This document shows, piece after piece, positions 1-4,504 of a stretch of 21,363 nucleotides of DNA (its first letter is position 1; the number at the start of each line of letters is the position of its first letter). Source of the stretch: a virus; IMG/VR virus record IMGVR_UViG_3300024518_002241, positions 1 to 21,363 of that record. One strand, 5' to 3'. The notes beneath the pieces were generated by a model. It searched no databases, was not told where the DNA came from, and was given only the letters and a program-made list of their open reading frames with translations. A program made the translations under genes and the position numbers.

Positions 1-121
1 TGGGGTTGGATGGGGTTGACCCCGTCCTGCCCCCCCCCACCAGCCCCCCGCCGGGCCTCGGTGGCCTCGAGCGTCTGGCCGCAACCCCTTGCCCCTGCTC
101 GGCCTACCGTCAAGTTTCCCA

Positions 122-150
122 TTGATCCGCGCCAAATTTGCCGATAGATA
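122..150 (+). promoter_or_regulatory. Candidate sigma70-like promoter of the left operon
   Basis: TTGATC (122-127) and TAGATA (145-150) are separated by exactly 17 bases. The -35 box matches four of six consensus bases and the -10 box three. The predicted transcript start near 157 coincides with the first base of a perfect hairpin and lies 40 bases before the first start codon with a good ribosome site. The positional fit is the main support, because the boxes themselves are weak. Confidence 0.3.
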
Positions 151-156
151 GGACGC

Positions 157-180
157 ACCCGGGGGCATTTCTCCCCGGGT
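157..180 (+). promoter_or_regulatory. Leader hairpin before the first gene
   Basis: ACCCGGGG (157-164) pairs perfectly with CCCCGGGT (173-180) around an 8-base loop. The stem is all GC except one pair and ends five bases before the AGGAG ribosome site of the gene at 198. There is no T-tract, so it does not look like an intrinsic terminator. A hairpin at or near the 5' end of a phage mRNA commonly protects it from decay, and that role is inferred here. Confidence 0.45.
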
Positions 181-197
181 GGTTAGGAGTCCCTGAC

Positions 198-422
198 ATG
201 TCCCAAAGCTTCGAAAGCTTCATGCGTGCGGTTAACCGCTTGATCGGCAAGCGGCTTGATGGCCTTACCTCCGACGATTTCCCCGACCTCATTATGTGGC
301 ACGACGCCTGGGATGGCGGCGGATGCACTCCCTCAGAGGGGCTCGCATTGTTCCTCGAGACGATGGTAGACGAAGGCGAAATTCCGCGTGATATCGCCTT
401 CCCAAAGGGGGCGAACTCATGA
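198..422 (+). CDS. Small hypothetical phage protein (74 aa)
   Basis: The start at 198 is chosen because AGGAG lies at 185-189. An upstream in-frame ATG at 138 would place the leader hairpin inside the gene. The protein is acidic. It has an N-terminal helix with basic residues (FMRAVNRLIGKR), then a GLTSDDFPDL segment, an aromatic WHDAWDGGG turn and a C-terminal SEGLALFLETM helix. This layout resembles a group of short phage proteins of unknown function (DUF5419-like, from memory), in which a 'GLtS.DlpD...w.d' pattern is followed by an alanine/leucine helix. The stop overlaps the next start as ATGA, so translation is probably coupled. It heads the left operon, and no function can be assigned. 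Confidence 0.75.
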   Translation: MSQSFESFMRAVNRLIGKRLDGLTSDDFPDLIMWHDAWDGGGCTPSEGLALFLETMVDEGEIPRDIAFPKGANS

Positions 423-724
423 GCCATCTATCAATGGCGGCGATCCAAACATCCTTCCTAGGTCCCACGACTTATCGTGGCGACAGAATCAAGGCGACCG
501 ACGGAGGCCATCTTGACCTCCCTCCGCGCACCCTCATTAGGTCGTGGGATTTCGGCATCTCGGCGTCCGAGAATCACCGCCAAACCGCCCAAGCTTGGCT
601 GGACAAGTACAATCCCGGGAACGTCGTAGCCTTTCCCGGTCTTGGGTTCCAGCACCGTTACCTCTGGACATGGGCCGAGGCTCCCAAGCCGCACGGGGCC
701 GATATCGGGGGGGCGGACTCATGA
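419..724 (+). CDS. Conserved small phage/plasmid-type protein (101 aa)
   Basis: The ATGA overlap with the preceding gene and an AAGGGGG ribosome site fix the start at 419. Near the N-terminus is the block IQTSFLGPTTYRGDRIKA, followed in the middle by ENHRQTAQAWLDKYNP and an aromatic C-terminal strand (YLWTWAE). From memory, this 'iqT.yl.PTn.RGsRikA ... eNH..Aa..l' pattern occurs in many small uncharacterised phage and plasmid proteins, so the gene is almost certainly real although its role is unknown. It is soluble with no membrane segment. Its stop overlaps the next start as ATGA, so three consecutive genes here are translationally linked. Confidence 0.75.
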   Translation: MSHLSMAAIQTSFLGPTTYRGDRIKATDGGHLDLPPRTLIRSWDFGISASENHRQTAQAWLDKYNPGNVVAFPGLGFQHRYLWTWAEAPKPHGADIGGADS

Positions 725-1413
725 GGGGCGGGCATTGGTCGCTGGTCGAAGCATCGGAGGATCGGAAAACGGGCGGTATGCCCGTGACCTACGCGCCGAA
801 ACAGACATGCCCGGCATGCCCGATCTCGGAGGAATGCTACGCGTCAAGTGGCAAGGTCCGCATCCACTGGCAGGCCCTTAGCCTCGAGGAACGTGGCACG
901 GACTACCTTGACCATCTCGAGGCTATCTCCGACCTCGAGGGGCCCGGCCCAGCCCGGCTGCACGTCTCCGGTGATTTTCAGACCGGACCCGATGGTCGGA
1001 TCGACCGGGAAGCTTTGCGGGCCCTGGACCACGCTTGCCTCGAGTCCGGCGCCGACTGGTTTACATATACCCACCACGACCTGACCGACCGCCGTAACCT
1101 TGCCGCCGTCTCGAGTCTTGCCGGTATCGTTGCGAACGCATCCGCCAACGACCTAGGCCATCTTGACGACCTCCTAGATCGTGGCCTCCCAGCTGTAGCC
1201 GTGGTTCATTCCCGGCATGGGGGTGACGCCACGGTCATGACGCCTAAGGGCAGAACCGCCGTAGTTTGCCCGGCCTCCCGCACCGGCTCCGAGGTTACCT
1301 GTTCGAGCTGCGGCGACGGTGCCCCTTTGTGCGGTCGGGCAAACCGACCGTGGCCGATAGTCTTCCCGGCCCATGGCTCATCGAAGGCGACCTTAGATGC
1401 TTCCCGGGCATAG
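721..1413 (+). CDS. Cysteine-rich phage protein, DUF7227-like (230 aa)
   Basis: The ATGA overlap with the upstream gene fixes the start at 721; the longer frame upstream overlaps that gene and is not needed. The N-terminal half carries KTGG (16-19) and three cysteines in CX2CX5CY spacing (C30, C33, C39). HVSGDF (81-86) and DWFTYTHHD (112-120) read like strands of an alpha/beta barrel core. The C-terminal part holds C183 and a CX2CX6C cluster (C194, C197, C204), followed by WPIVFPAHG. This order of motifs fits the phage family I recall as DUF7227. The N-terminal cysteines recall radical-SAM-like phage proteins of the Gp37/Gp68 type, but the spacing is not the classical CX3CX2C. Metal binding is likely, and enzymatic activity is only inferred. 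A 190-base gap with regulatory signals follows. Confidence 0.75.
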   Translation: MRGGHWSLVEASEDRKTGGMPVTYAPKQTCPACPISEECYASSGKVRIHWQALSLEERGTDYLDHLEAISDLEGPGPARLHVSGDFQTGPDGRIDREALRALDHACLESGADWFTYTHHDLTDRRNLAAVSSLAGIVANASANDLGHLDDLLDRGLPAVAVVHSRHGGDATVMTPKGRTAVVCPASRTGSEVTCSSCGDGAPLCGRANRPWPIVFPAHGSSKATLDASRA

Positions 1414-1493
1414 ATGGTGGTTAATGGGGGTGTCGCTCCAGCTCGAAAAGCAAGGGGCGGCACCACTCGAGCCTCGATCGCCTGGCCGGGTTT

Positions 1494-1537
1494 GGCATCC
1501 CTCGAGGTATGCTGCGGCATCCCTCGAGGGATGCCGC
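1494..1537. promoter_or_regulatory. Tandem dyad operator-like site
   Basis: Two copies of a dyad occur 22 bp apart, about two helical turns: GGCATCCCTCGAGGTATGC (1494-1512) and GGCATCCCTCGAGGGATGC (1516-1534). The second sits inside a perfect 24-bp palindrome (1514-1537) whose arms are GCGGCATCCC and GGGATGCCGC around TCGA. The pair ends directly at a candidate -35 box. Spacing on one face of the helix suits cooperative repressor or activator binding. In RNA the second copy could form a hairpin ending the upstream gene, but no T-tract follows it. Confidence 0.55.
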
Positions 1538-1564
1538 TTGCAATCCCCCAGGAATGCCGATAAT
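1538..1564 (+). promoter_or_regulatory. Candidate promoter of the clamp-like gene operon
   Basis: TTGCAA (1538-1543) and GATAAT (1559-1564) are good matches to sigma70 boxes, but the spacer is only 15 bases, shorter than the preferred 17. The -35 box abuts the palindromic dyad, so a protein bound there would control it. The predicted start near 1571 leaves a leader of about 33 bases containing AAGGAG (1587-1592) before the ATG at 1604. Confidence 0.4.
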
Positions 1565-1603
1565 TGAACCGGCGTGATAGTGCGCCAAGGAGAGACTTAG
1601 AAA

Positions 1604-2236
1604 ATGCGAAACGAACCGGAATACCTAGACGCGAAAATCGATCGTGCGAACCTCGCAGCGATCGTCAAACCAACGAACACGATCTCTGCAGGGGCGTACC
1701 AGGATGACCTAGCGTTCCTCGAGAACGGAACGGCGACCACCAACGGGAAGTCTGCGATCTACGTTCCCTACCTCGAGGGTACAGGTGATCTGCAGACCAT
1801 CCAGATACCCCAAAAATCCGCCCGTTCCGTGGCCAAGCAATTCCCCAAGCGGAAACCCGTTCACGTCCAATGCGGGCCCCATGACGCCGCCGCAACACAG
1901 AGCGGCGTCCACTTCTACTCCGACGATGGCAATACCACGTCCAAAACAGAGCAGAACGACGCTAGCCGCCCGTTCCCGTCCATCGGGCACCTACGTCCGT
2001 CTCGCGACATGGACTCGATCGCTACGGTGATCCTCGACTCGAGATACCTAGCCGAGATCGCAAAAGCATTCGAATTGATGGCGGATCTACGGGCCCCAGC
2101 AGGCGCTCAGTCCCCTTTTGCAGTCACCATCCAGGTGTTCAGCGACAGAGCGGCCGTTGAAATCACCTCCGAACACGTTCCCGACGCCTACGCCCTGATC
2201 ATGCCAATCACGCCGGGAAAGGCTCAACATGCGTAG
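1604..2236 (+). CDS. Sliding-clamp-like protein (210 aa)
   Basis: The C-terminal third has the pattern of the last domain of bacterial DNA polymerase III beta: RYLAEIAKAFE (helix), VTIQVFSDRAAVEITSE (paired strands) and DAYALIMPI, which corresponds to the 'ylvMPm' end strand of DnaN. Before it, RPFPSIGHLRP resembles the 'FPdy..vlP' loop that leads into a clamp-domain helix. At 210 residues the protein is much shorter than cellular beta (about 366), so it would have to trimerise like phage gp45/PCNA or act as a partial clamp. The N-terminal part is not recognisable. It is preceded by AAGGAG at 1587-1592 and overlaps the next gene by eight bases. A role as polymerase processivity factor is inferred from local similarity only. 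No polymerase lies in this window. Confidence 0.6.
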   Translation: MRNEPEYLDAKIDRANLAAIVKPTNTISAGAYQDDLAFLENGTATTNGKSAIYVPYLEGTGDLQTIQIPQKSARSVAKQFPKRKPVHVQCGPHDAAATQSGVHFYSDDGNTTSKTEQNDASRPFPSIGHLRPSRDMDSIATVILDSRYLAEIAKAFELMADLRAPAGAQSPFAVTIQVFSDRAAVEITSEHVPDAYALIMPITPGKAQHA

Positions 2237-2528
2237 AATGACCAACCGCCAATGGTCAGCCGCCACCAGACGAGCGACCAAATCACTCCCCGACGCCTAT
2301 CGCGTCATCACCACCGACCCTCGAGGCTTCACCCTCGAGAGAATCGCCACCGGCTCAACCGTTCGCGTCACCCGCATCATGATCGACCGGACGATCGCCA
2401 CGCTGGCCGCAGGAAAGACAATCCCCAAGCGGGAGATCTCATACACGTCCGCCATCGAAGCGGCCGTCATCGCCGCAATCCCACCGACAACCATCGTCAT
2501 CACCGAGAAAGGATACTCAGCGAAATGA
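2229..2528 (+). CDS. Conserved hypothetical protein (99 aa)
   Basis: The start ATG overlaps the end of the clamp-like gene by eight bases and has AAAGG upstream. The protein is basic at its N-terminus (MRRMTNRQWSAATRRATK) and then predicted alpha/beta. A GFTLERIATGSTVRVTR strand pair is followed by the block GKTIPKREISYTSAIEAAV. I recall related small proteins in bacteria and phages with a 'G..IP.R.IsYTvAIE.aVv.al' end, none with a known function. The basic start makes nucleic-acid contact possible. Tight coupling to the clamp-like gene suggests that the two products act in the same process. Its stop overlaps the following start as ATGA. Confidence 0.65.
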   Translation: MRRMTNRQWSAATRRATKSLPDAYRVITTDPRGFTLERIATGSTVRVTRIMIDRTIATLAAGKTIPKREISYTSAIEAAVIAAIPPTTIVITEKGYSAK

Positions 2529-2614
2529 AAGAACTCGCGCAAGACATCACCGCCTGGTTATCGCTCACGCTTCTGGTCTGGGCACTCATTCAACTAGGGA
2601 GGCATTACGCATGA
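2525..2614 (+). CDS. Tiny membrane protein (29 aa)
   Basis: The sequence begins MKELAQDITAWLSLTLLVW and ends LIQLGRHYA. A single hydrophobic helix (about residues 11-24) lies between a short charged start and a basic tail. Both ends are joined to neighbours by ATGA overlaps (2525-2528 and 2611-2614), and an AAAGGA ribosome site lies upstream. Such precise stop/start linkage on both sides is unlikely by chance, so the gene is probably expressed despite its size. It could be an inner-membrane modulator of host function or a small holin-like peptide. The sequence gives no more than a membrane location. Confidence 0.6.
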   Translation: MKELAQDITAWLSLTLLVWALIQLGRHYA

Positions 2615-2871
2615 TCTACCCCAACTCACGAGATGCCTACAAAGCAGCCAAGACAGCAGCCAATGAAATCATGGCTCCCGTCATCATCGAGACCATCCGC
2701 CGGCCCCACTACTGGGAAGGTATCGCAGGATGCCCCGACGCACCTGCCTATCGGCTCACAATGGACACCACCGTACCCACCTCACGAAAAGCCAGGTACG
2801 TCATCCCTGACGCCTGGGCAGACGGCGGTAGGATCGACCATGCCGCCAACCTGATCAGGATCCCCGACTAA
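2611..2871 (+). CDS. Hypothetical protein (86 aa), last gene of the left operon
   Basis: AGGGAGG at 2596-2602 and the ATGA overlap define the start. The N-terminus (residues 1-29) is a likely amphipathic helix, SRDAYKAAKTAANEIMAPVIIETI. A WEGIAGCPDAPAYRL turn and a short C-terminal strand region with IPDAWADGGRIDHAANLIRIPD follow. There is one cysteine and no membrane segment. I do not recognise the family. It is the last open frame before the strong terminator at 2891-2927, so it closes the transcription unit that begins at the clamp-like gene. Confidence 0.6.
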   Translation: MIYPNSRDAYKAAKTAANEIMAPVIIETIRRPHYWEGIAGCPDAPAYRLTMDTTVPTSRKARYVIPDAWADGGRIDHAANLIRIPD

Positions 2872-2890
2872 CCACCGGCACCACCACCAC

Positions 2891-2927
2891 AAACACCCGG
2901 TACGCTTCACGGCTTACCGGGTGTTTT
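2891..2927 (+). terminator. Rho-independent terminator
   Basis: AAACACCCGGTA (2891-2902) pairs perfectly with TACCGGGTGTTT (2915-2926) around a 12-base loop, and one further T follows. The 12-bp stem, GC-rich core and A/T flanks are typical. It lies 20 bases after the last gene of the left operon. The A-tract on its left side would also allow some leftward termination. Confidence 0.85.
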
Positions 2928-3133
2928 CATGCCTTCCGACATCGACCGTCACCACCATCGGCACCGACCAAAGCAGGCTATCGGCCTGCCGAGCCGACCC
3001 CTTGATCGCTCGATTCTCAGGAAAACGTCCCGTTTTTTGACCGTCATAAGTCTAATGATCTCGAGACCGCTACGGCCACCGTCAGGACCACCAGAAGCCG
3101 CTAGGGGGGGACCCCCTCAGATGGGGAGCTGAA

Positions 3134-3170
3134 GTATCAAATTGATACCTGTCTCTGTTGGCAGTGTGAA
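3134..3170 (+). promoter_or_regulatory. Dyad overlapping a candidate promoter
   Basis: GTATCAA (3134-3140), a central A and TTGATAC (3142-3148) form a perfect 7+1+7 inverted repeat. Its right arm supplies a good -35 box (TTGATA). Seventeen bases further is TGTGAA (3165-3170), a weak -10. An operator placed over a -35 box is a typical repressor arrangement. The downstream transcript would enter the leftward gene cluster in antisense. Confidence 0.4.
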
Positions 3171-3210
3171 AGGAGAGTTGTTTCACATGGAACGTATGGT
3201 TGTGTGGTGA
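3165..3210 (+). promoter_or_regulatory. Hairpin with ribosome site in its loop and a 7-codon leader ORF
   Basis: TGTGAAA (3165-3171) pairs with TTTCACA (3181-3187). The loop holds GGAGAG, and the start codon at 3187 sits at the stem edge. The open frame reads MERMVVW and stops at 3210. A strong ribosome site, a start codon and a minimal ORF suggest a translated leader peptide, with initiation tuned by the hairpin. No following gene on this strand is visible, so the role is unclear. Confidence 0.3.
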
Positions 3211-3372
3211 AGCGGTCAGCCCCCAGTCAAGGCTCTGGGGGGGGGGTGGGGGTTATCAGCCGATGAGGCTTCCTGGGGGAATATTCTGGGGTAGGAATGC
3301 TCGTGCTCCCCTCTGCTCCCCGCACTTCGCGCCGCCGCCTTCCCCAGTTAAGACCGGCTGGCCTGAAGAATC

Positions 3373-3395
3373 AAGCGTCAGGAAGTCACGCTTTT
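3373..3395. terminator. Weak, possibly bidirectional terminator at the end of the leftward cluster
   Basis: AAGCGT (3373-3378) pairs with ACGCTT (3388-3393) around a 9-base loop. On the plus strand the stem ends in TTTT. On the minus strand it overlaps the stop codon of the last leftward gene (stop at 3386-3388) and is followed by a short AT-rich stretch. The stem is short, so this is only a candidate. Confidence 0.3.
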
Positions 3396-3562
3396 GGTTC
3401 GCTGGTGTGTGTGTTTGCGTAACAGTGGCGGCAGTAGCCGGTTACGGCGGAAGATTTTAGGACGAGCGGTGCTTTGCATGAGATGCACTTTGGCCTGTAG
3501 TCCCTTGGGAACTGGACAGGTATCCGTCTGACGGCGTTCCTGATCTGTCTGTTTGAGGCCAT
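3386..3562 (-). CDS. Small zinc-ribbon protein A (58 aa)
   Basis: The start at 3562 has an AAAGGA ribosome site about eight bases upstream; a longer frame to 3613 is possible. The N-terminus is basic (MASNRQIRNAVRRI). It is followed by two CX2C knuckles (C26/C29 and C44/C47) separated by 14 residues, the spacing of a treble-clef or zinc-ribbon fold. The segment RPKCISCKAPLV aligns with RKKCDACNVPLV in the gene at 4181-4345, and TGYCRHC aligns with YGLCAYC. The two are therefore paralogues in one leftward cluster. It probably binds one zinc ion and contacts nucleic acid or a protein such as RNA polymerase, which is inference. The stop codon lies in a small hairpin. Confidence 0.65.
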   Translation of the reverse strand: MASNRQIRNAVRRIPVQFPRDYRPKCISCKAPLVLKSSAVTGYCRHCYANTHTSEPKA

Positions 3563-3652
3563 CCTGGTTGTCCTTTTGAATGAAAAGGGGGTCCTGTCGC
3601 GGCGAGCAGTCACGGCAGAACCCCCGGGGCACAGCAGGTTGCAAGACGGAGC

Positions 3653-3784
3653 CTACTGTGCCCGCACCTTCTCTTCCGTCGTTCCCATCGTCTTCATCGT
3701 GTACGGGTTGGGCTGTGGGTGCCCGACGACATGCAGTATCAGGTCGATCTTGGCTTCGATGCTCTCGAGTGTGCTGGTCGTCAT
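3653..3784 (-). CDS. Small hypothetical protein (43 aa)
   Basis: The start at 3784 has AGGATGG seven bases upstream. The in-frame codons at 3928 and 3937 lack a visible ribosome site and would add a glutamine/glycine-rich stretch. The protein opens with an amphipathic helix (STLESIEAKIDLILHVV) typical of short coiled-coil phage proteins, then a proline-containing tail ending in EEKVRAQ. No cysteines or membrane segment are present. It lies between the two zinc-ribbon genes on the same strand, and its function is unknown. The call rests on start context, helix pattern and position, so it is only moderately supported. Confidence 0.4.
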   Translation of the reverse strand: MTTSTLESIEAKIDLILHVVGHPQPNPYTMKTMGTTEEKVRAQ

Positions 3785-3950
3785 TTGTGTTCCATCCTGA
3801 GCATGACTGCTGGCCTGGCCCAATGCTCCGGGTTGATCAGAGGGTAGATTTGTCTGCAATTCTTGCTGCAGAACAACCCCGACGGCGCCGATCGGATCAT
3901 CCTGACCCTGGCTAAGCCTTTGAAGCATGTGGCGCACAGGTCTATTGGCC

Positions 3951-4184
3951 TCATGTCGGCTCAGGGAGGTCGAAAAGACCCGATACCCATCCTACCCCTT
4001 CGGAATCCTCCGACTCTGAAGAGTCGGGGGTCTCTGCCGGGGGGGCTGGCTCTTCAGGGGCCGGGTCGGGGGTGGGGGGGGCCTCTTCCTCGAGAGGGGC
4101 CTCGTCCACGGGGGGGTGGGAAGGGAGAGGCGGGTAGCAGGAGGAGCAGCCTTTGATCGGGTCAACGTGGTAGTTACAGCTCAT
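3951..4184 (-). CDS. Acidic proline-rich protein with a Cys/His N-terminus (77 aa)
   Basis: The start codon at 4184 overlaps the stop of zinc-ribbon B as ATGA, and AGGAC precedes it. The first 16 residues carry C3, H6, C13 and C16 (MSCNYHVDPIKGCSSC), a possible single zinc site. Residues 17-62 are a low-complexity stretch rich in proline and glutamate. The C-terminus WVSGLFDLPEPT is hydrophobic and could be a docking peptide. The acidic disordered linker between a metal-binding head and a short C-terminal motif suggests an adaptor, or a DNA-mimic style inhibitor of a host protein. That is speculation from composition only. The G-rich plus strand at 4021-4130 is the complement of this linker. 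Confidence 0.55.
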   Translation of the reverse strand: MSCNYHVDPIKGCSSCYPPLPSHPPVDEAPLEEEAPPTPDPAPEEPAPPAETPDSSESEDSEGVGWVSGLFDLPEPT

Positions 4185-4345
4185 GGGTTTGTCCTGCAGT
4201 AGGCACAAAGTCCGTAGGATTCGGAGGTTTTAGACACGAGGGGTACATTGCAGGCGTCACACTTCTTCCGTGTGTTCCGAGGGTCCAAGAGTTTGCGGAC
4301 TTGGCGTCGGCAATCCATACGAACTGTCGGTGGCTCTGCGCTCAT
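4181..4345 (-). CDS. Small zinc-ribbon protein B (54 aa)
   Basis: From the ATG at 4345 the protein has C29, C32, C47 and C50 as two CX2C knuckles. It aligns with zinc-ribbon A from the RQVRK/RQIRN basic helix to the CX2C ends. A second start at 4318 (MDCRRQVRK) would give 45 residues and fits that alignment equally well. Neither start has a strong ribosome site. The stop is ATGA-linked to the next leftward gene. It is the first gene of the leftward cluster, and a minus-strand terminator hairpin lies just upstream (4364-4394). Its transcription may therefore depend on read-through or on a promoter inside that element. A role as small regulator of transcription or packaging is possible but unproven. 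Confidence 0.6.
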   Translation of the reverse strand: MSAEPPTVRMDCRRQVRKLLDPRNTRKKCDACNVPLVSKTSESYGLCAYCRTNP

Positions 4346-4363
4346 GACGCGAAGCTTACCACG

Positions 4364-4394
4364 AAAAAGACGCCCGGCGGTTGGTCCGGGCGTC
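4364..4394 (-). terminator. Minus-strand terminator/attenuator before the leftward genes
   Basis: Read leftward, GACGCCCGG (4394-4386) and CCGGGCGTC (4377-4369) form a perfect 9-bp GC-rich stem with an 8-base loop, followed at once by TTTTT (4368-4364). This is a textbook intrinsic terminator on the minus strand, only 18 bases before the ATG at 4345. It may stop antisense transcription coming out of the terminase region, or it may attenuate the leftward cluster if its promoter lies to the right. Confidence 0.7.
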
Positions 4395-4422
4395 ACGATC
4401 GAGAGGTTGCGCGTGCTTGGGA

Positions 4423-4451
4423 TTGCAGCGACTTGGGTGACGGATGATACC
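4423..4451 (+). promoter_or_regulatory. Candidate promoter for the late (virion) operon
   Basis: TTGCAG (4423-4428) and GATACC (4446-4451) are separated by 17 bases. They lie about 54 bases before the small terminase gene, in the gap between the leftward cluster and the rightward virion genes. Both boxes are weak, so a phage-specific factor or a different site may be used. Confidence 0.25.
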
Positions 4452-4504
4452 ATCGGGCGCGGTAAGAATGCAGTCCTACCGTTTGGAGATATCGGAGATC
4501 GTTG

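Larger units (their letters stand above)
2929..3385. other. Non-coding control region between opposing transcription units
   Basis: About 450 bases hold no convincing gene. They contain a GC-rich hairpin (GCAGGC 2973-2978 with GCCTGC 2984-2989), an AAAACG/CGTTTT hairpin followed by a T-run (3022-3036), a perfect 15-base dyad and candidate promoter (3134-3170), a hairpin with a ribosome site in its loop (3165-3187), a CCCCCAG/CTGGGGG hairpin (3220-3241) and a run of ten G (3237-3246). A rightward frame from 2929 starts in the terminator and is histidine/proline/arginine-rich, so I do not call it. Confidence 0.6.

Noticed and set aside
1-137. C-run and TGGGGTTGGA repeats at the left edge as a possible cos, pac or genome end
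   Set aside because: The pattern is short and the window edge prevents testing; no complementary end is visible on the right side.
544-720. In-frame extension of the cysteine-rich gene upstream of 721
   Set aside because: It lies entirely over the preceding gene, is arginine/proline-rich, and the ATGA junction at 721 gives a better start.
2929-3132. Rightward 67-codon frame after the terminator
   Set aside because: It starts at the terminator T-tract, has no ribosome site, and its composition (His, Arg, Pro, Ser) is that of non-coding GC-rich DNA.
3200-3460. Rightward 86-codon frame across the G-run
   Set aside because: It encodes a glycine run from the poly-G tract and overlaps the zinc-ribbon A gene in antisense; no ribosome site is visible.
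4010-4027. CCGACTC-TGAA-GAGTCGG hairpin
   Set aside because: It lies inside the minus-strand gene at its Ser/Glu/Asp repeat, so the pairing is probably a by-product of coding; there is no T-tract on either side.
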